64,000 nt of DNA from JAGVIE01 sp964520905 (GTDB lineage: Bacteria; Bacteroidota; Ignavibacteria; UBA10030; SZUA-254): contig CAZFQL010000009.1 of NCBI GenBank assembly GCA_964520905.1, forward strand, positions 62,001-126,000, given 5' to 3'. Below, in pieces: positions 1 to 8,982 of the stretch (the stretch's first letter is position 1; every line of letters begins with the position of its first letter). The notes under the pieces were generated by a model, which did not search any database, was not told where the DNA came from, and was given only the letters and a program-made list of their open reading frames with translations. Both the position numbers and the translations under genes were made by a program.

Positions 1-642
1 TCAAAATCCTCACCGTCTGGAATCGAAGATGTATATATTCGGGATTTCAGTCCCGCTTTCGACGCAACAAATCCACAGATTACTTACCCATACATCCCTG
101 TAAGTGGTCGTTCTTTCATAGTTCCAATCTATGAAGCTTATCACACCGAGTTGTTTCCTGATTCAATTCTCAAAACTGAATCACCACTTGATTTCATCGA
201 AAACCTACCACACAGAAATGCGATTAAAAAGGCCTATATCTCCCGCTCAATCGAAAGAGATTTAAGGATTGGGGACATTATTATTTTTTATCGTACTGGG
301 GGAATATACAAAGGTGTTGTCACAACCATCGGTGTAGTCGAAGACATCATAACGTCCATAAAAAACGAAGTAGATTTCATTCACTTATGTCGGAAAAGAA
401 CTATCTTCACGGACAAAGAATTGAACGAATGGTGGAATTTCAAACCCAAATATCGACCATTCATCGTTAATTTTCTTTATCTCTATTCCTTCAAAAAGAG
501 ACCCAACCTAAAACGACTGATCGAACTCGGTGTAATTCGCGACATTGAAAGTGTACCTCGGGGATTTACACCAATCACTAATCATCAATTCAAAATAATC
601 CTAAAAGAGGCCTGCATAGATGAAAGTCTTATTGTCAATTAA
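1..642 (+). CDS. PUA-like (EVE/ASCH-superfamily) domain protein, 5' truncated by window edge
   Basis: The frame is open from base 1, so the gene begins upstream; the apparent TTG start at 151 is probably internal. The visible 213 residues contain a segment around 'NAIKKAYI' followed by 'RIGDIIIFYRTGG' and 'TTIGVVED'. This beta-rich pattern resembles the C-terminal PUA-like domain of proteins that carry an N-terminal GNAT or PIN-like domain. The missing N-terminal part would decide between these. It overlaps the next gene by 23 bases, which also encodes a PUA-superfamily (ASCH) domain, so the two are probably co-translated. Function is unknown; RNA or nucleotide binding is an inference from the fold family. 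Confidence 0.6.
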   Translation, partial: SKSSPSGIEDVYIRDFSPAFDATNPQITYPYIPVSGRSFIVPIYEAYHTELFPDSILKTESPLDFIENLPHRNAIKKAYISRSIERDLRIGDIIIFYRTGGIYKGVVTTIGVVEDIITSIKNEVDFIHLCRKRTIFTDKELNEWWNFKPKYRPFIVNFLYLYSFKKRPNLKRLIELGVIRDIESVPRGFTPITNHQFKIILKEACIDESLIVN

Positions 643-988
643 GCCACAGTTTGCAGAGAAAATACTGTCTGGAGAGAAAATATATGAATTCAGGCGATCA
701 ATATTTAAGAAACCTCAAGTGAGAATCATCGTGGTTTACGCATCAGCTCCAGTTAAGAAGGTGGTAGGTGAATTCACAATCTCAGAAATACTTTTTGATG
801 AGGTGGACTCCCTTTGGCGAAGAACACGTAAGCATTCAGGAATTACTGAAGATATCTTCTACAGATACTTTGAAAATAAAGATCGTGGGTATGCAATCAA
901 GATACAAAGCGTAAAGAGATATCGTACACCCTTTTGTCCGCGCGAACATTTTGGGCTGTTAGCACCGCAGTCATATGCATACTTGTGA
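620..988 (+). CDS. ASCH domain protein
   Basis: A 122-residue protein that is essentially one ASCH domain. The N-terminus 'MKVLLSIKPQFAEKILSGEK' followed by 'YEFRRSIFKK' is the typical ASCH opening, and 'VVYASAPVKKVVGEF' is the central strand pair. ASCH domains are PUA-like folds thought to bind RNA or modified nucleosides, and some members cleave N4-acetylcytidine or act as RNases. It starts inside the upstream PUA-like gene (23-base overlap), suggesting a two-protein unit. No catalytic assignment can be made from sequence alone. Confidence 0.75.
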   Translation: MKVLLSIKPQFAEKILSGEKIYEFRRSIFKKPQVRIIVVYASAPVKKVVGEFTISEILFDEVDSLWRRTRKHSGITEDIFYRYFENKDRGYAIKIQSVKRYRTPFCPREHFGLLAPQSYAYL

Positions 989-1044
989 TTGATTTCCGTT
1001 TGATGGCCACATTTCACATAACTTAACGAGGACAAAATCCGAAC

Positions 1045-1113
1045 AAGTTAAACTAATCCCGACGGCAACCTCGGCGATGAAATTAACTTCTTAAACTCTT
1101 TCTAACTTTTCTG
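1045..1113. repeat. Dispersed hairpin repeat, family A, copy 1
   Basis: The core at 1053-1085 is shared with 2053-2085 and 2505-2537. Here AAGTTAA (1045-1051) can pair with TTAACTT (1083-1089). The similarity to copy 3 continues about 28 bases past the core, up to 1113. It lies in the intergenic space between the ASCH gene and the META lipoprotein gene. Confidence 0.8.
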
Positions 1114-1118
1114 GGTAG

Positions 1119-1958
1119 TTAATTTTCTAAAGAAAACGAGTAGAATCTGCCATCCGAAATACGTGTCAATGTCAGAGTAGAACTGATTGTAGAATAATTA
1201 GTCGCCGTTAATAAATCATCGATGAGGTCTCTTGACATTCTTTCAGCGGAAGGTGGAGTACCGGTACACGATGGAGTATATCCCCTATCATAAATGAATA
1301 TTGAATTATTTATTCCAATCCCGAAATAAATTGAATTATATGTACAGTCATATTCTGTGTTTGGAACTGTGTTGATCTTTCTGATGGTTAATCTACGATC
1401 ACCGGAGAATTTTATTTTAAAAAGATAACCAACAGATTCAAGATAAGGATATTTATCATCGTTGGTAGCAGTAAGCTTCCATACTTTATTCGTGAAGGAA
1501 CATCCAGACAGAGATCGAGTGTATTGGCTTGAAAATTTGAAGATGGTGTCCCTCTTGAACAGTGTGAGGGAAGTATCAGTAAGTGCAATATTCCATGAAT
1601 TTCCAAAGATACAAGCATTGAAATTATTCCAGGGGTAACAAGCCATCTCAGTTTGACTCATTCCGACAATATTAAAAAGCCCATTCTCGATAATGAATTT
1701 CCCGTCGAACCAATTACATCCGTCATATCCAAACACAGCTGTATCGTTGAACAGAAATGTAAATTTGTCGTCATTTATATGAAACGGCAAGGCGCTATCG
1801 CCCGCAGTTGCACTTTTTAATATCCAAGGAACATTTTGAAAGCGCTTGATTAGCTCAGTACCTGATTGAGGGGAAATGGTTTCGACCGATGAATCTTTGC
1901 AGGAAAACATACTCCCAAGTATAATGGCAAATATTAGAAAACCAAATGTTTTGTTCAT
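1119..1958 (-). CDS. META-domain (HslJ-like) lipoprotein
   Basis: A secreted protein of about 279 residues. The start is set at the ATG at 1958, four codons inside the longest frame, because GGAGGA lies at 1963-1968 just upstream. The N-terminus is a signal peptide ending in a lipobox-like 'GSMFSC', so lipidation and membrane attachment are likely. The first half has the META-domain pattern: a Trp-containing strand, 'FGYDGCNWFDGKF', and a later 'MSQTEMAC'. The second half ('LSGCSFTNKVWKLTA' onward) may be a second, diverged copy. META/HslJ proteins are envelope proteins linked to heat or drug stress in other bacteria; no role is shown here. It is isolated on the minus strand between two family A repeats. 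Confidence 0.7.
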   Translation of the reverse strand: MNKTFGFLIFAIILGSMFSCKDSSVETISPQSGTELIKRFQNVPWILKSATAGDSALPFHINDDKFTFLFNDTAVFGYDGCNWFDGKFIIENGLFNIVGMSQTEMACYPWNNFNACIFGNSWNIALTDTSLTLFKRDTIFKFSSQYTRSLSGCSFTNKVWKLTATNDDKYPYLESVGYLFKIKFSGDRRLTIRKINTVPNTEYDCTYNSIYFGIGINNSIFIYDRGYTPSCTGTPPSAERMSRDLIDDLLTATNYSTISSTLTLTRISDGRFYSFSLEN

Positions 1959-2052
1959 GAAATCCTCCAATTATCAGTAAATTTTTATTATTTCAAGTTA
2001 TTGATTTCACCAGTTAAAGTCAAAATATTCTTCATTCCCGTAACGTATTATA

Positions 2053-2085
2053 CTAATCCCGACGGCAACCTCGGCGATGAAATCA
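2053..2085. repeat. Dispersed hairpin repeat, family A, copy 2
   Basis: Thirty-three bases matching copy 1 at all but one position (AAATCA instead of AAATTA at the end). It overlaps the region just downstream of the DUF2442 gene. The outer stem seen in copies 1 and 3 is not well preserved. Confidence 0.75.
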
Positions 2086-2091
2086 ACAATA

Positions 2092-2331
2092 TTATTTTAA
2101 CAAAGCCGGAATTGATATATCTTCATCCAGCTCATCCCAGTGAATACCGATTCCTCTTCCTATTAATCTCCACTTCTCACGTTGTTTATCTGTAGCGTTT
2201 CGCAGTTTGGGAAACCATTCTAAAGGCACACTTAGCTCTCTTCCATCAAGCAATCGTATGTGCAATAAATCGGGATCGAACCATACATCTGATGCCAATG
2301 TTTCAGAAATTTTAGATACAAAGTTGCTCAT
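2092..2331 (-). CDS. DUF2442 family protein
   Basis: A 79-residue protein from the ATG at 2331. Longer starts run into a hairpin repeat and are unlikely. The sequence has the DUF2442 hallmarks: 'VWFDPDLLHIRLLDGRELSV', then 'PLEWFPKLRNAT', 'RLIGRGIGIHW' and 'DEDISIPALL'. DUF2442 genes often sit beside a DUF4160 gene in toxin-antitoxin-like pairs. No DUF4160 partner is visible on either side, so this copy is an orphan. Function unknown. Confidence 0.8.
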   Translation of the reverse strand: MSNFVSKISETLASDVWFDPDLLHIRLLDGRELSVPLEWFPKLRNATDKQREKWRLIGRGIGIHWDELDEDISIPALLK

Positions 2332-2382
2332 AATAATATTTTCAAAATTATTTATCCGAGACATCTGAAAAATAAAATAAGT

Positions 2383-2449
2383 GTCATGGTGAGCCTGTCG
2401 AACCATGACTTCTTGACTCAAAATCACGCTTCGACAAGCTCAGCGTGAC
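2383..2449. repeat. Twin hairpin repeat (family B)
   Basis: Two adjacent palindromes. GTCATGGT (2383-2390) pairs with ACCATGAC (2402-2409), and TCACGCT (2424-2430) pairs with AGCGTGA (2442-2448). Each loop contains a CTGTCGA-type or TCGACAAG-type core, and the two loops are near reverse complements. It lies between the DUF2442 gene and the DUF885 gene and resembles REP-type elements. Confidence 0.75.
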
Positions 2450-2499
2450 AGTTTATTGTTAATTAACAATAATGTTTCAGAAGTCTCAATTTCATAATA

Positions 2500-3741
2500 T
2501 TAAGCTAATCCCGACGGCAACCTCGGCGAGGAAATTAGCTTCTTAAACTCTTCCCACCTTTTCTGAGGTTTGTCGGGTGTGCCGCTACGTTTCTCGATGT
2601 ATGCTTTCACCAAATCCTGTCCAAGATTATAGTTAATCACATAACTTCGGTAAGTATCGAAAAAGCGTGTGCGTTGTTGGGCGCGTTCGGGCGACATGAG
2701 CGCGTACTTCACAAGCCACTCCGCGGCTTCATCGCGGGTCATTATGCCATTGAGATAACCGCGTGCGGCTTCGTTACCCGCATATCCTAACTTTAAAAAC
2801 AGTTCATGAATTTGATAGTATCTCTCGGCTTTATTGCTGTCCATACCGGTTATTGGAAATAAAATTCTTTTTTCAAATTCAATTCTATCTTTTCCGGGTA
2901 GAACCACTTCAATGCCGAAATTTGCTGTTCCTTCGGCAATTAAAGACTGCGGACTGAACAACGCATATACGGAAAATTCAACCCATCCGCGTTTGCGGTA
3001 CAGGTTTGCCTCAAGGAGTGAGTTGTACACATGATGTCCGGGATAACCCTCGTGCGCGGCAAGGTCAACGGCACGGTCGATGTAAATCGGCAGGTCGGTA
3101 TTCATCTGAATCAAGCTAAAGCTATCGCCTTTATACCAGTTGTAACCGCTCCACGGTTTGTCGTTTACATACTCGATAGTAAAGCTCTCGTGTTCAGGAA
3201 GCTCGATGTATTCCTTTGTGCGTTTGCGGCATTCTTTGATTGCCGTTTGAAACACTGCATCCAATTTGTCTTTCGGAATGATAAACTCTTTTTTAAATTC
3301 ATCATACCTTTCGCTTACAGTTCCGGTTCCGAGAAGCATTCCATCCATCTCAGAAAGAATTTTCTGGAAATGTGATTCTGTATATTTCTGCGGGTCGGCA
3401 TCATAAAGCGCTTTCGCTTCTTCGTCGAAAGAATACTTCTTCCCTTCTAACATCTCAACGCGTGCCAGAAGTGATTGCAATTGTTTGAGGAGGTATTGAT
3501 GACGAAGCCGGATTATTTCCTCTGCCGTTTTTGTATCCAACCTCTTTAGTTCTTCAATAGATGTTGAGGCATCCTTTTTAATAATCTCAAGTGTTTTATT
3601 TTCCGATTTGACCTTTACCAAAATTTGCGGGTCGCCGAAATACGCATCGACGTAACTGCCATCATGTTGACCGACGGACAGAACGAGCTTTACATATGTT
3701 TCGGCAATGCGGTTGAGAGTTGTAGTAATTTCTGGAGACAT
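2500..3741 (-). CDS. DUF885-type putative metallopeptidase
   Basis: A 413-residue protein with no signal peptide. The motif 'AAHEGYPGHH' near residues 228-237 is the zinc-binding HExxPGHH-type signature of DUF885 proteins, and 'LIAEGTANFGIEV' about 35 residues later carries a likely third metal-ligand glutamate. The N-terminal 'SVGQHDGSYVDAYFG' is also usual for the family. The protein is shorter than many DUF885 members (about 550-600 residues). The last 11 residues and stop ('SSPRLPSGLA' then TAA) are encoded by a family A repeat, so the native C-terminus may have been replaced. Start at 3741 is not supported by a clear ribosome site. Confidence 0.75.
   Translation of the reverse strand: MSPEITTTLNRIAETYVKLVLSVGQHDGSYVDAYFGDPQILVKVKSENKTLEIIKKDASTSIEELKRLDTKTAEEIIRLRHQYLLKQLQSLLARVEMLEGKKYSFDEEAKALYDADPQKYTESHFQKILSEMDGMLLGTGTVSERYDEFKKEFIIPKDKLDAVFQTAIKECRKRTKEYIELPEHESFTIEYVNDKPWSGYNWYKGDSFSLIQMNTDLPIYIDRAVDLAAHEGYPGHHVYNSLLEANLYRKRGWVEFSVYALFSPQSLIAEGTANFGIEVVLPGKDRIEFEKRILFPITGMDSNKAERYYQIHELFLKLGYAGNEAARGYLNGIMTRDEAAEWLVKYALMSPERAQQRTRFFDTYRSYVINYNLGQDLVKAYIEKRSGTPDKPQKRWEEFKKLISSPRLPSGLA
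2502..2565. repeat. Dispersed hairpin repeat, family A, copy 3 (inside a gene end)
   Basis: AAGCTAAT (2502-2509) pairs with ATTAGCTT (2534-2541). Compared with copy 1 the stem changes from C-G to T-A while pairing is kept. On the minus strand it encodes the C-terminus and stop codon of the DUF885 protein. Confidence 0.8.
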
Positions 3742-3863
3742 AAGATGCTTTCGAAATTGAAAAATGAAAATTATACGTGAGGTATTTTACGAAGAATAAT
3801 CAGGAATATCAAAACAAGTGGCTGACAAGATAGTTAGTTATTTTTTACTAAGATATTTTCTTT

Positions 3864-3941
3864 AACCGCAAAGCTCGCAAGGGGCACGCAAAGATTTACA
3901 ACTCTATGCGTGCTTTGCGAATTCTTTGCGCCCTTAGCGTT
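3864..3941. repeat. Imperfect inverted repeat, family C, copy 1
   Basis: A left arm beginning AACCGCAAAG and rich in CGCAAAG is followed by its imperfect inverse (GTGCTTTGCG, CTTTGCGCCCTTAGCG). It sits between the DUF885 gene start and the end of the BNR gene. A related element occurs at 28196-28253. It may act as a bidirectional terminator or simply be a dispersed repeat. Confidence 0.6.
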
Positions 3942-3986
3942 TAGATATTTTATTTTCAGTCGAACCCATTATAGGGTGAGGAGAGT

Positions 3987-6900
3987 TTATTCTCCCTTCC
4001 ACTCCGGCACTCTGCCGCTCGTCCATGGCGCACCGGCGGCTTCTGCGGCTTGCTCAAGATTCTTCAGGTCAACTTCAACAATTGTACGAAGCTTCTGCAA
4101 CTCGGTTGTAAATTCCACGTTCGCAATTTCGTATGCATCCTGCACGGTTTGCGTCGGCTTTGATGTAGACGTGCTCATGTCTCCGACAGCTTTGCTAACA
4201 CGATCTCCAATTGAAAGCGGTGAATTTTCGTTTCGTGAGCGACGTGTCTGATCGCCTCGGAAGTTACGGATGATTTCATTAAGCCGCGTCTCTAATGCAA
4301 GTGCATCACTAACTAAATTATCGACAGGAGATGCTGTTTCGCTCAGTGCACGTTTTATCGAAGCCAAACGATTTTTTATTTCCCCGGCTAATTGTGAAGC
4401 ACCGCTGAATGCTCTTTGCAACTTTGCCGCTTTCTTCTGGAATTCTACAAGCATCTTTCTATCTTCTGGATTCATTTTATCCTGCTCAGGTACGTATGCA
4501 GTAAACGACTGCGGCTCACCAATCGGAGTTACAACGCCATTCACTTTCTTAGCAAGTGATATCGTGTATTTTCCCGGCATTACCATCGGACCACCTTCCG
4601 GTTCTTCATCCCTTTCGGGCGATGGCGGTGGGGCGAGCATTGGTAGCGGATAACGCAAATCCCATGTAGTTCTATTTATCCCTTTTGAATTCGCTCCGCT
4701 CAATTTTCTTACAACATTTCCATCCCCATCGGTAACAGTCAGCATAATAGCCGGCGCTTCTTCTTCATCCTCGCTCCTTAGTTCATCGAAAGTCGGATAG
4801 CGCAACGGCTGTTTTTTCTTCTCAGCTTCTTTCTCCGCTTCCAGACGAATCTCTTTCTTCGTCTTTAAAGCATCTTTAATATAATACGTAAGAGTTGCAC
4901 CGATTGGAGGATTCATTGTATTGTAGAACGATTCACCTTGCGTCGCCTTCTTCGAACCTCCAAGCGGATATGCCTGTATAAACATCATCGCGTCTTCGAT
5001 TGGAAATGTAACAACTTCTTTCTCGAACAATTCTTTTTTAACCGTCCGAAGCGAGGAATAATCATCGAGAATATAAAATCCCCTTCCGAATGTTGCAAGA
5101 ACGAGATCATTTTCTCTTTTCTGAATTGCGATATCACGAACTGCGATTGTTGGAAGTCCGCTTTTAAGTTGAATCCATTTCTGTCCGCCATCAATTGTGA
5201 AGAAAACACCGAATTCGGTTCCAACAAATAATAAATTCGGATTGACATGGTCTTCGGCTATCGCAAGAACGGGTCCATTTACTGGAAGGTTTCCTTTTAT
5301 TGATATCCACGTCTTACCGGCATCGATACTTTTGAGAATGTACGAATTGAAATCTGCCATCTTATGATTATCGAATGAAGCATAGACGGTATTTACATCA
5401 TGTTGAGAAGTCAGAATACGACTGACAAAAGTTTTTTCAGGAACACCGATGAACTTTTCATATTTCTTCCATGAAGTACCGCCATCTTCAGTAATGTGGA
5501 TGAGTCCATCATCAGTACCGACATAAATCATCCCTTCTTTCTTTGGAGATTCGGAAAGAGCGGTGCAATTGCCATAGAGAGAAGTTGAGGCATTTTTCGC
5601 AACTGCATCGACGCTCCAGATTTTTCCCATCACTTCAAGCTGATTGCGGTCAATCTGCCGTGTGAGATCGCCGCTAACCGGTTTCCATGAATCGCCACGG
5701 TCATCACTGCGGAATAATTTATTAGCCGCAAAGTATAAACGAGTGTGATTGTGCGGGCTGATGATGAGCGGTGAATCCCAGTTCCACCGCAGTCCCGCTT
5801 CACCCTTTCCGGGCTGCGGCTGAATTCCAATTTCTTCACCTGTGCGGCGGTCATATCGAACGAGTCCGCCATACTGACTTTCACTGTAAACGATATTCGG
5901 ATCTTCAGGATCAACTCGAGATTGGAAACCATCTCCGCCGGTTGTGATGAACCAATCCTGATTGGTGATACCTGAGGCATTGCGTGTTCGCGAAGGTCCA
6001 CCCAGAGTTGAATTATCTTGTGTGCCTCCATAAACGTAGTAGAATGGTTTCGAGTTATCGACACAAACATCATAAAATTGTGTTATCGGAAGATTAGCGA
6101 AATAATCCCATGTTTGTCCACGGTCGAAGCTTTCGTACAAACCGCCATCGCTTCCAACGATGTAATGCCGCGTATCGTCGGGATCGATCCACATTGCATG
6201 GTTATCGACATGCTTCGATTTCTCGCCGAGCCGGGTGAATGTTTTTCCGCCGTCATCTGAAACCTGTAAGAAAACATCCATCGAATAAACCCTGTCAACG
6301 ACTTTCGGATCGCAATAGATAGTTTGATAATATTGCGGACTTCCTGCAACATATTCGCCGCGCTTTTCCCAGTTTGCTCCGGCATCCACTGATCGGAAAA
6401 AGCCGCCCTTTTTAGTTTGAGCTTCTACGATTGCATAAAGAACTCTGTTGTCAACGGTTGAAATTGCCAATCCAATTCTTCCAACATCGCCAGTTGGTAG
6501 GCCGTTTTTCAATTTCGTCCATGTTGCGCCTGCATCTGTTGATTTGTGGATACCGCCCTCCGGTCCACCGTCAATCAAAGTCCAAACATGCCTGCGTCTC
6601 TGGTATGATGCCGCATAAAGAACATCGGGATTTTTTGGATCCATCACCAAATCGGTTACACCTGTGTTTTCATTTATGTTTAAAATATTATTCCATGTTT
6701 TTCCGGCATCGGTAGTTTTGAACAAACCGCGTTCGCCGCCTGGTCCCCACAATGGACCTTGAGAAGCGACATAAACAATTGATGAATTCCGCGGATCGAC
6801 AACGATGCGGGCGATGTGTTCGGATTTCTTTAATCCCATATTCTTCCAAGATTTTCCTCCGTCATCCGAGCGGTAAACGCCATCACCGTAACCAACGCTT

Positions 6901-7298
6901 CGCTGACTATTATTCTCGCCGGTTCCAACCCAAACAACTAAAGGATTATTCGGATCGAGAGTTACACAACCGATGGAGTACGAACCTTGATCATCAAATA
7001 TTGGCGTCCATGTTGTTCCTGAGTTTGTTGTTTTCCATACTCCTCCCGATGCAACACCGATATACCAGTTAGATTTATCGATTGGGTTGATAGCAATAGA
7101 AGAAATTCTTCCCGACATCAATGCGGGACCTATCGAACGAAACTTGAGACCGGAGAATGTTCCCGACGACATCGGGTCTTTTGACTTTGCGGTGTCTTCT
7201 TGTTGTGATGTTTTCTTTGATTCTGCATTTATACCTCCGGAAGCAACCTGCACATTCAACAAGAAAAGGATAACTGAAATGGTTATTAGAATTTTCAT
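3987..7298 (-). CDS. Large secreted BNR/sortilin-type beta-propeller protein
   Basis: About 1,103 residues from the ATG at 7298, chosen because AAGGAG lies 7 bases upstream; an earlier ATG at 7319 lacks this. A signal peptide precedes 'SIGPALMSGRISSIAINP'. The first 750 residues are repeated Asp-box blocks such as 'SDDGGKSWKNMG', 'STDAGATWTKL' and 'SIDAGKTWISI', as in sortilin/VPS10 and sialidase-type propellers. The last third has an Ig-like segment ('MLTVTDGDGNVVRKLSG') and an alpha-helical C-terminus. No type IX sorting domain is visible. Family members are annotated as glycosyl hydrolases without proof, so a binding role is equally possible. Confidence 0.8.
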   Translation of the reverse strand: MKILITISVILFLLNVQVASGGINAESKKTSQQEDTAKSKDPMSSGTFSGLKFRSIGPALMSGRISSIAINPIDKSNWYIGVASGGVWKTTNSGTTWTPIFDDQGSYSIGCVTLDPNNPLVVWVGTGENNSQRSVGYGDGVYRSDDGGKSWKNMGLKKSEHIARIVVDPRNSSIVYVASQGPLWGPGGERGLFKTTDAGKTWNNILNINENTGVTDLVMDPKNPDVLYAASYQRRRHVWTLIDGGPEGGIHKSTDAGATWTKLKNGLPTGDVGRIGLAISTVDNRVLYAIVEAQTKKGGFFRSVDAGANWEKRGEYVAGSPQYYQTIYCDPKVVDRVYSMDVFLQVSDDGGKTFTRLGEKSKHVDNHAMWIDPDDTRHYIVGSDGGLYESFDRGQTWDYFANLPITQFYDVCVDNSKPFYYVYGGTQDNSTLGGPSRTRNASGITNQDWFITTGGDGFQSRVDPEDPNIVYSESQYGGLVRYDRRTGEEIGIQPQPGKGEAGLRWNWDSPLIISPHNHTRLYFAANKLFRSDDRGDSWKPVSGDLTRQIDRNQLEVMGKIWSVDAVAKNASTSLYGNCTALSESPKKEGMIYVGTDDGLIHITEDGGTSWKKYEKFIGVPEKTFVSRILTSQHDVNTVYASFDNHKMADFNSYILKSIDAGKTWISIKGNLPVNGPVLAIAEDHVNPNLLFVGTEFGVFFTIDGGQKWIQLKSGLPTIAVRDIAIQKRENDLVLATFGRGFYILDDYSSLRTVKKELFEKEVVTFPIEDAMMFIQAYPLGGSKKATQGESFYNTMNPPIGATLTYYIKDALKTKKEIRLEAEKEAEKKKQPLRYPTFDELRSEDEEEAPAIMLTVTDGDGNVVRKLSGANSKGINRTTWDLRYPLPMLAPPPSPERDEEPEGGPMVMPGKYTISLAKKVNGVVTPIGEPQSFTAYVPEQDKMNPEDRKMLVEFQKKAAKLQRAFSGASQLAGEIKNRLASIKRALSETASPVDNLVSDALALETRLNEIIRNFRGDQTRRSRNENSPLSIGDRVSKAVGDMSTSTSKPTQTVQDAYEIANVEFTTELQKLRTIVEVDLKNLEQAAEAAGAPWTSGRVPEWKGE

Positions 7299-7701
7299 GA
7301 TAAAACTCCTTGCAAGCATTGTAGTTGAATTATCTGATGGATTTCAAGTTCAAGAATTTAATTCATTCAGCAGCCATTTGCAAACTTTTTGACATCGGCG
7401 GCGCAAATCACAATATTCGCAATCAAAGGTTATCTTTCAAAGTGGTTTTCTTTTCAATGCCGGAAGAAGACGTATACTTACGAGGCTATGGATCTAAGCG
7501 ATACCGTTGTTGTAGCTATTAACCGGGAAGATTAGCGGACTGAAATTGCATTTAATCTCTCGAAAAGTATTTTACTCGGTGATGGGATAAACTTGAAATT
7601 GAAATTTGAATATCATCTTCTTAGTAACGGTTCAGATGCGCCTTATTACGATTTTAAGAAGAATATTTTTATGATTGGTTCATAGTATAGCTTTTAACAT
7701 A
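7299..7701. other. Non-coding gap
   Basis: About 400 bases between the BNR gene start and the end of the glycosyltransferase gene, both on the minus strand. It should contain the BNR gene promoter. I see no convincing gene, repeat or terminator in it. Confidence 0.4.
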
Positions 7702-8982
7702 CTACTTTTTAGCCAGTTTCACTTCAAACCTTTCCGTTTTCACCCAAGTCCGCTTTTCTTTTTTTATCACATCTAAATAGATTGCTCTGCCGACTATATA
7801 TATCCACACCTGGCAATAAGTGAAATACATCAGAAAAGTGAGCAGAAGATTAGAAAATTTATCCTCTTTATCGTATGATAATGCAAGCAGAATTTCCATA
7901 AGGAAAAGAACAATGCCCACAATCCAGACGAGCGTGTAAGGACCCGGTAAATTTATAACCAAAACATTGAAAACACCCAGAAGGAAAAGTATATCGGAAC
8001 TTACAAGCGCAACAAGAAAAACATAGTAAAGGGAGAGCATATAAAGCAATTCAACTGCTAGAAATTTATTTTTAAACGACGGAATTTCTTTCAGGAATTT
8101 TTTCCCGACATAATTATTTCCCTGCACCCATCGAGTTCGCTGTTTAATCCACGCACTCCACGATTCCGGCTCTTGCTCGTAAGTAAGTGAATACGGCACG
8201 AATTTGATACGGTATCCTTCCATATATATTCTAATGCTTAACTCGGAGTCTTCGGTGATTGCATCTTCGTCCCAACCATTCAGTTTATCTAATATATTGC
8301 GGCGGATGACAAGATTTGTCCCGGGAAGGGTTGCAATTTTAAGTAATTTCCACCGCCCTGCCTGCAGTATCGACTGGAAGCTAAGCGTTTCAATGTTTAT
8401 GAAGCGTGTTAATAAGTTGCGGTTCTTGTTGACGGTACGAAATTTACCCAACGCCGCTCCGAGCGTTTTATCCTGTAGCATTTGAGCCATTAAATATTTT
8501 AACGCTGATGGATCGGGTGTATTGTCGGCATCGTACACGGCGATGAATTCGGCGTCTGTTTGTTTCAATCCGAGATTCAACGCGCGTGATTTCCCTTTTC
8601 CGCCTTCGCCTTTGGGAACGTTATACAGCCGCAGGCGTGAATCTTTTTTAGAATATTTTTGTACAATCTCCGCCGTCGCATCCGAGGAACCGTCGTTGAC
8701 CACGAGGATATCTAACTTGTCAGGTGGGTAATCGAGTTGCAGCATTACCTCGAGGGTGTAAGAGATTACCTTCTCTTCGTTATGAGCCGGAATGAGAATG
8801 GTTACCTTCGGAAAATCGAATTTCATCGTATCTACTTTTTTCTTCTCTTTCCGTGAGGATCTATAGTGGAAGAAACCCGCCATCGTCAAAATCAACTGGT
8901 AAAAAATCATGAACCAGATGAGAATGACCGAAAGTACGAAGATAATACTGAGATCGAGTTCAAGCAGCGATCCACTTGGCAT
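7702..8982 (-). CDS. Processive family 2 glycosyltransferase (cellulose/PNAG synthase-like)
   Basis: About 426 residues from the ATG at 8982, which overlaps the upstream gene's stop as TAATG; longer frames run inside that gene. One N-terminal membrane segment is followed by the GT2 domain: 'VVNDGSSDAT' (near residue 95), 'AVYDADNTPD', 'ITEDSELSI' (near 242) and 'QRTRWVQGN' (near 281). The Q-x-x-R-W motif marks processive polymerising enzymes such as BcsA, PgaC and YdaM. Three or four C-terminal membrane segments would form the export channel. The enzyme likely makes and exports an exopolysaccharide. The sugar is unknown, and no PilZ domain is visible in the protein. Confidence 0.85.
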   Translation of the reverse strand: MPSGSLLELDLSIIFVLSVILIWFMIFYQLILTMAGFFHYRSSRKEKKKVDTMKFDFPKVTILIPAHNEEKVISYTLEVMLQLDYPPDKLDILVVNDGSSDATAEIVQKYSKKDSRLRLYNVPKGEGGKGKSRALNLGLKQTDAEFIAVYDADNTPDPSALKYLMAQMLQDKTLGAALGKFRTVNKNRNLLTRFINIETLSFQSILQAGRWKLLKIATLPGTNLVIRRNILDKLNGWDEDAITEDSELSIRIYMEGYRIKFVPYSLTYEQEPESWSAWIKQRTRWVQGNNYVGKKFLKEIPSFKNKFLAVELLYMLSLYYVFLVALVSSDILFLLGVFNVLVINLPGPYTLVWIVGIVLFLMEILLALSYDKEDKFSNLLLTFLMYFTYCQVWIYIVGRAIYLDVIKKEKRTWVKTERFEVKLAKK

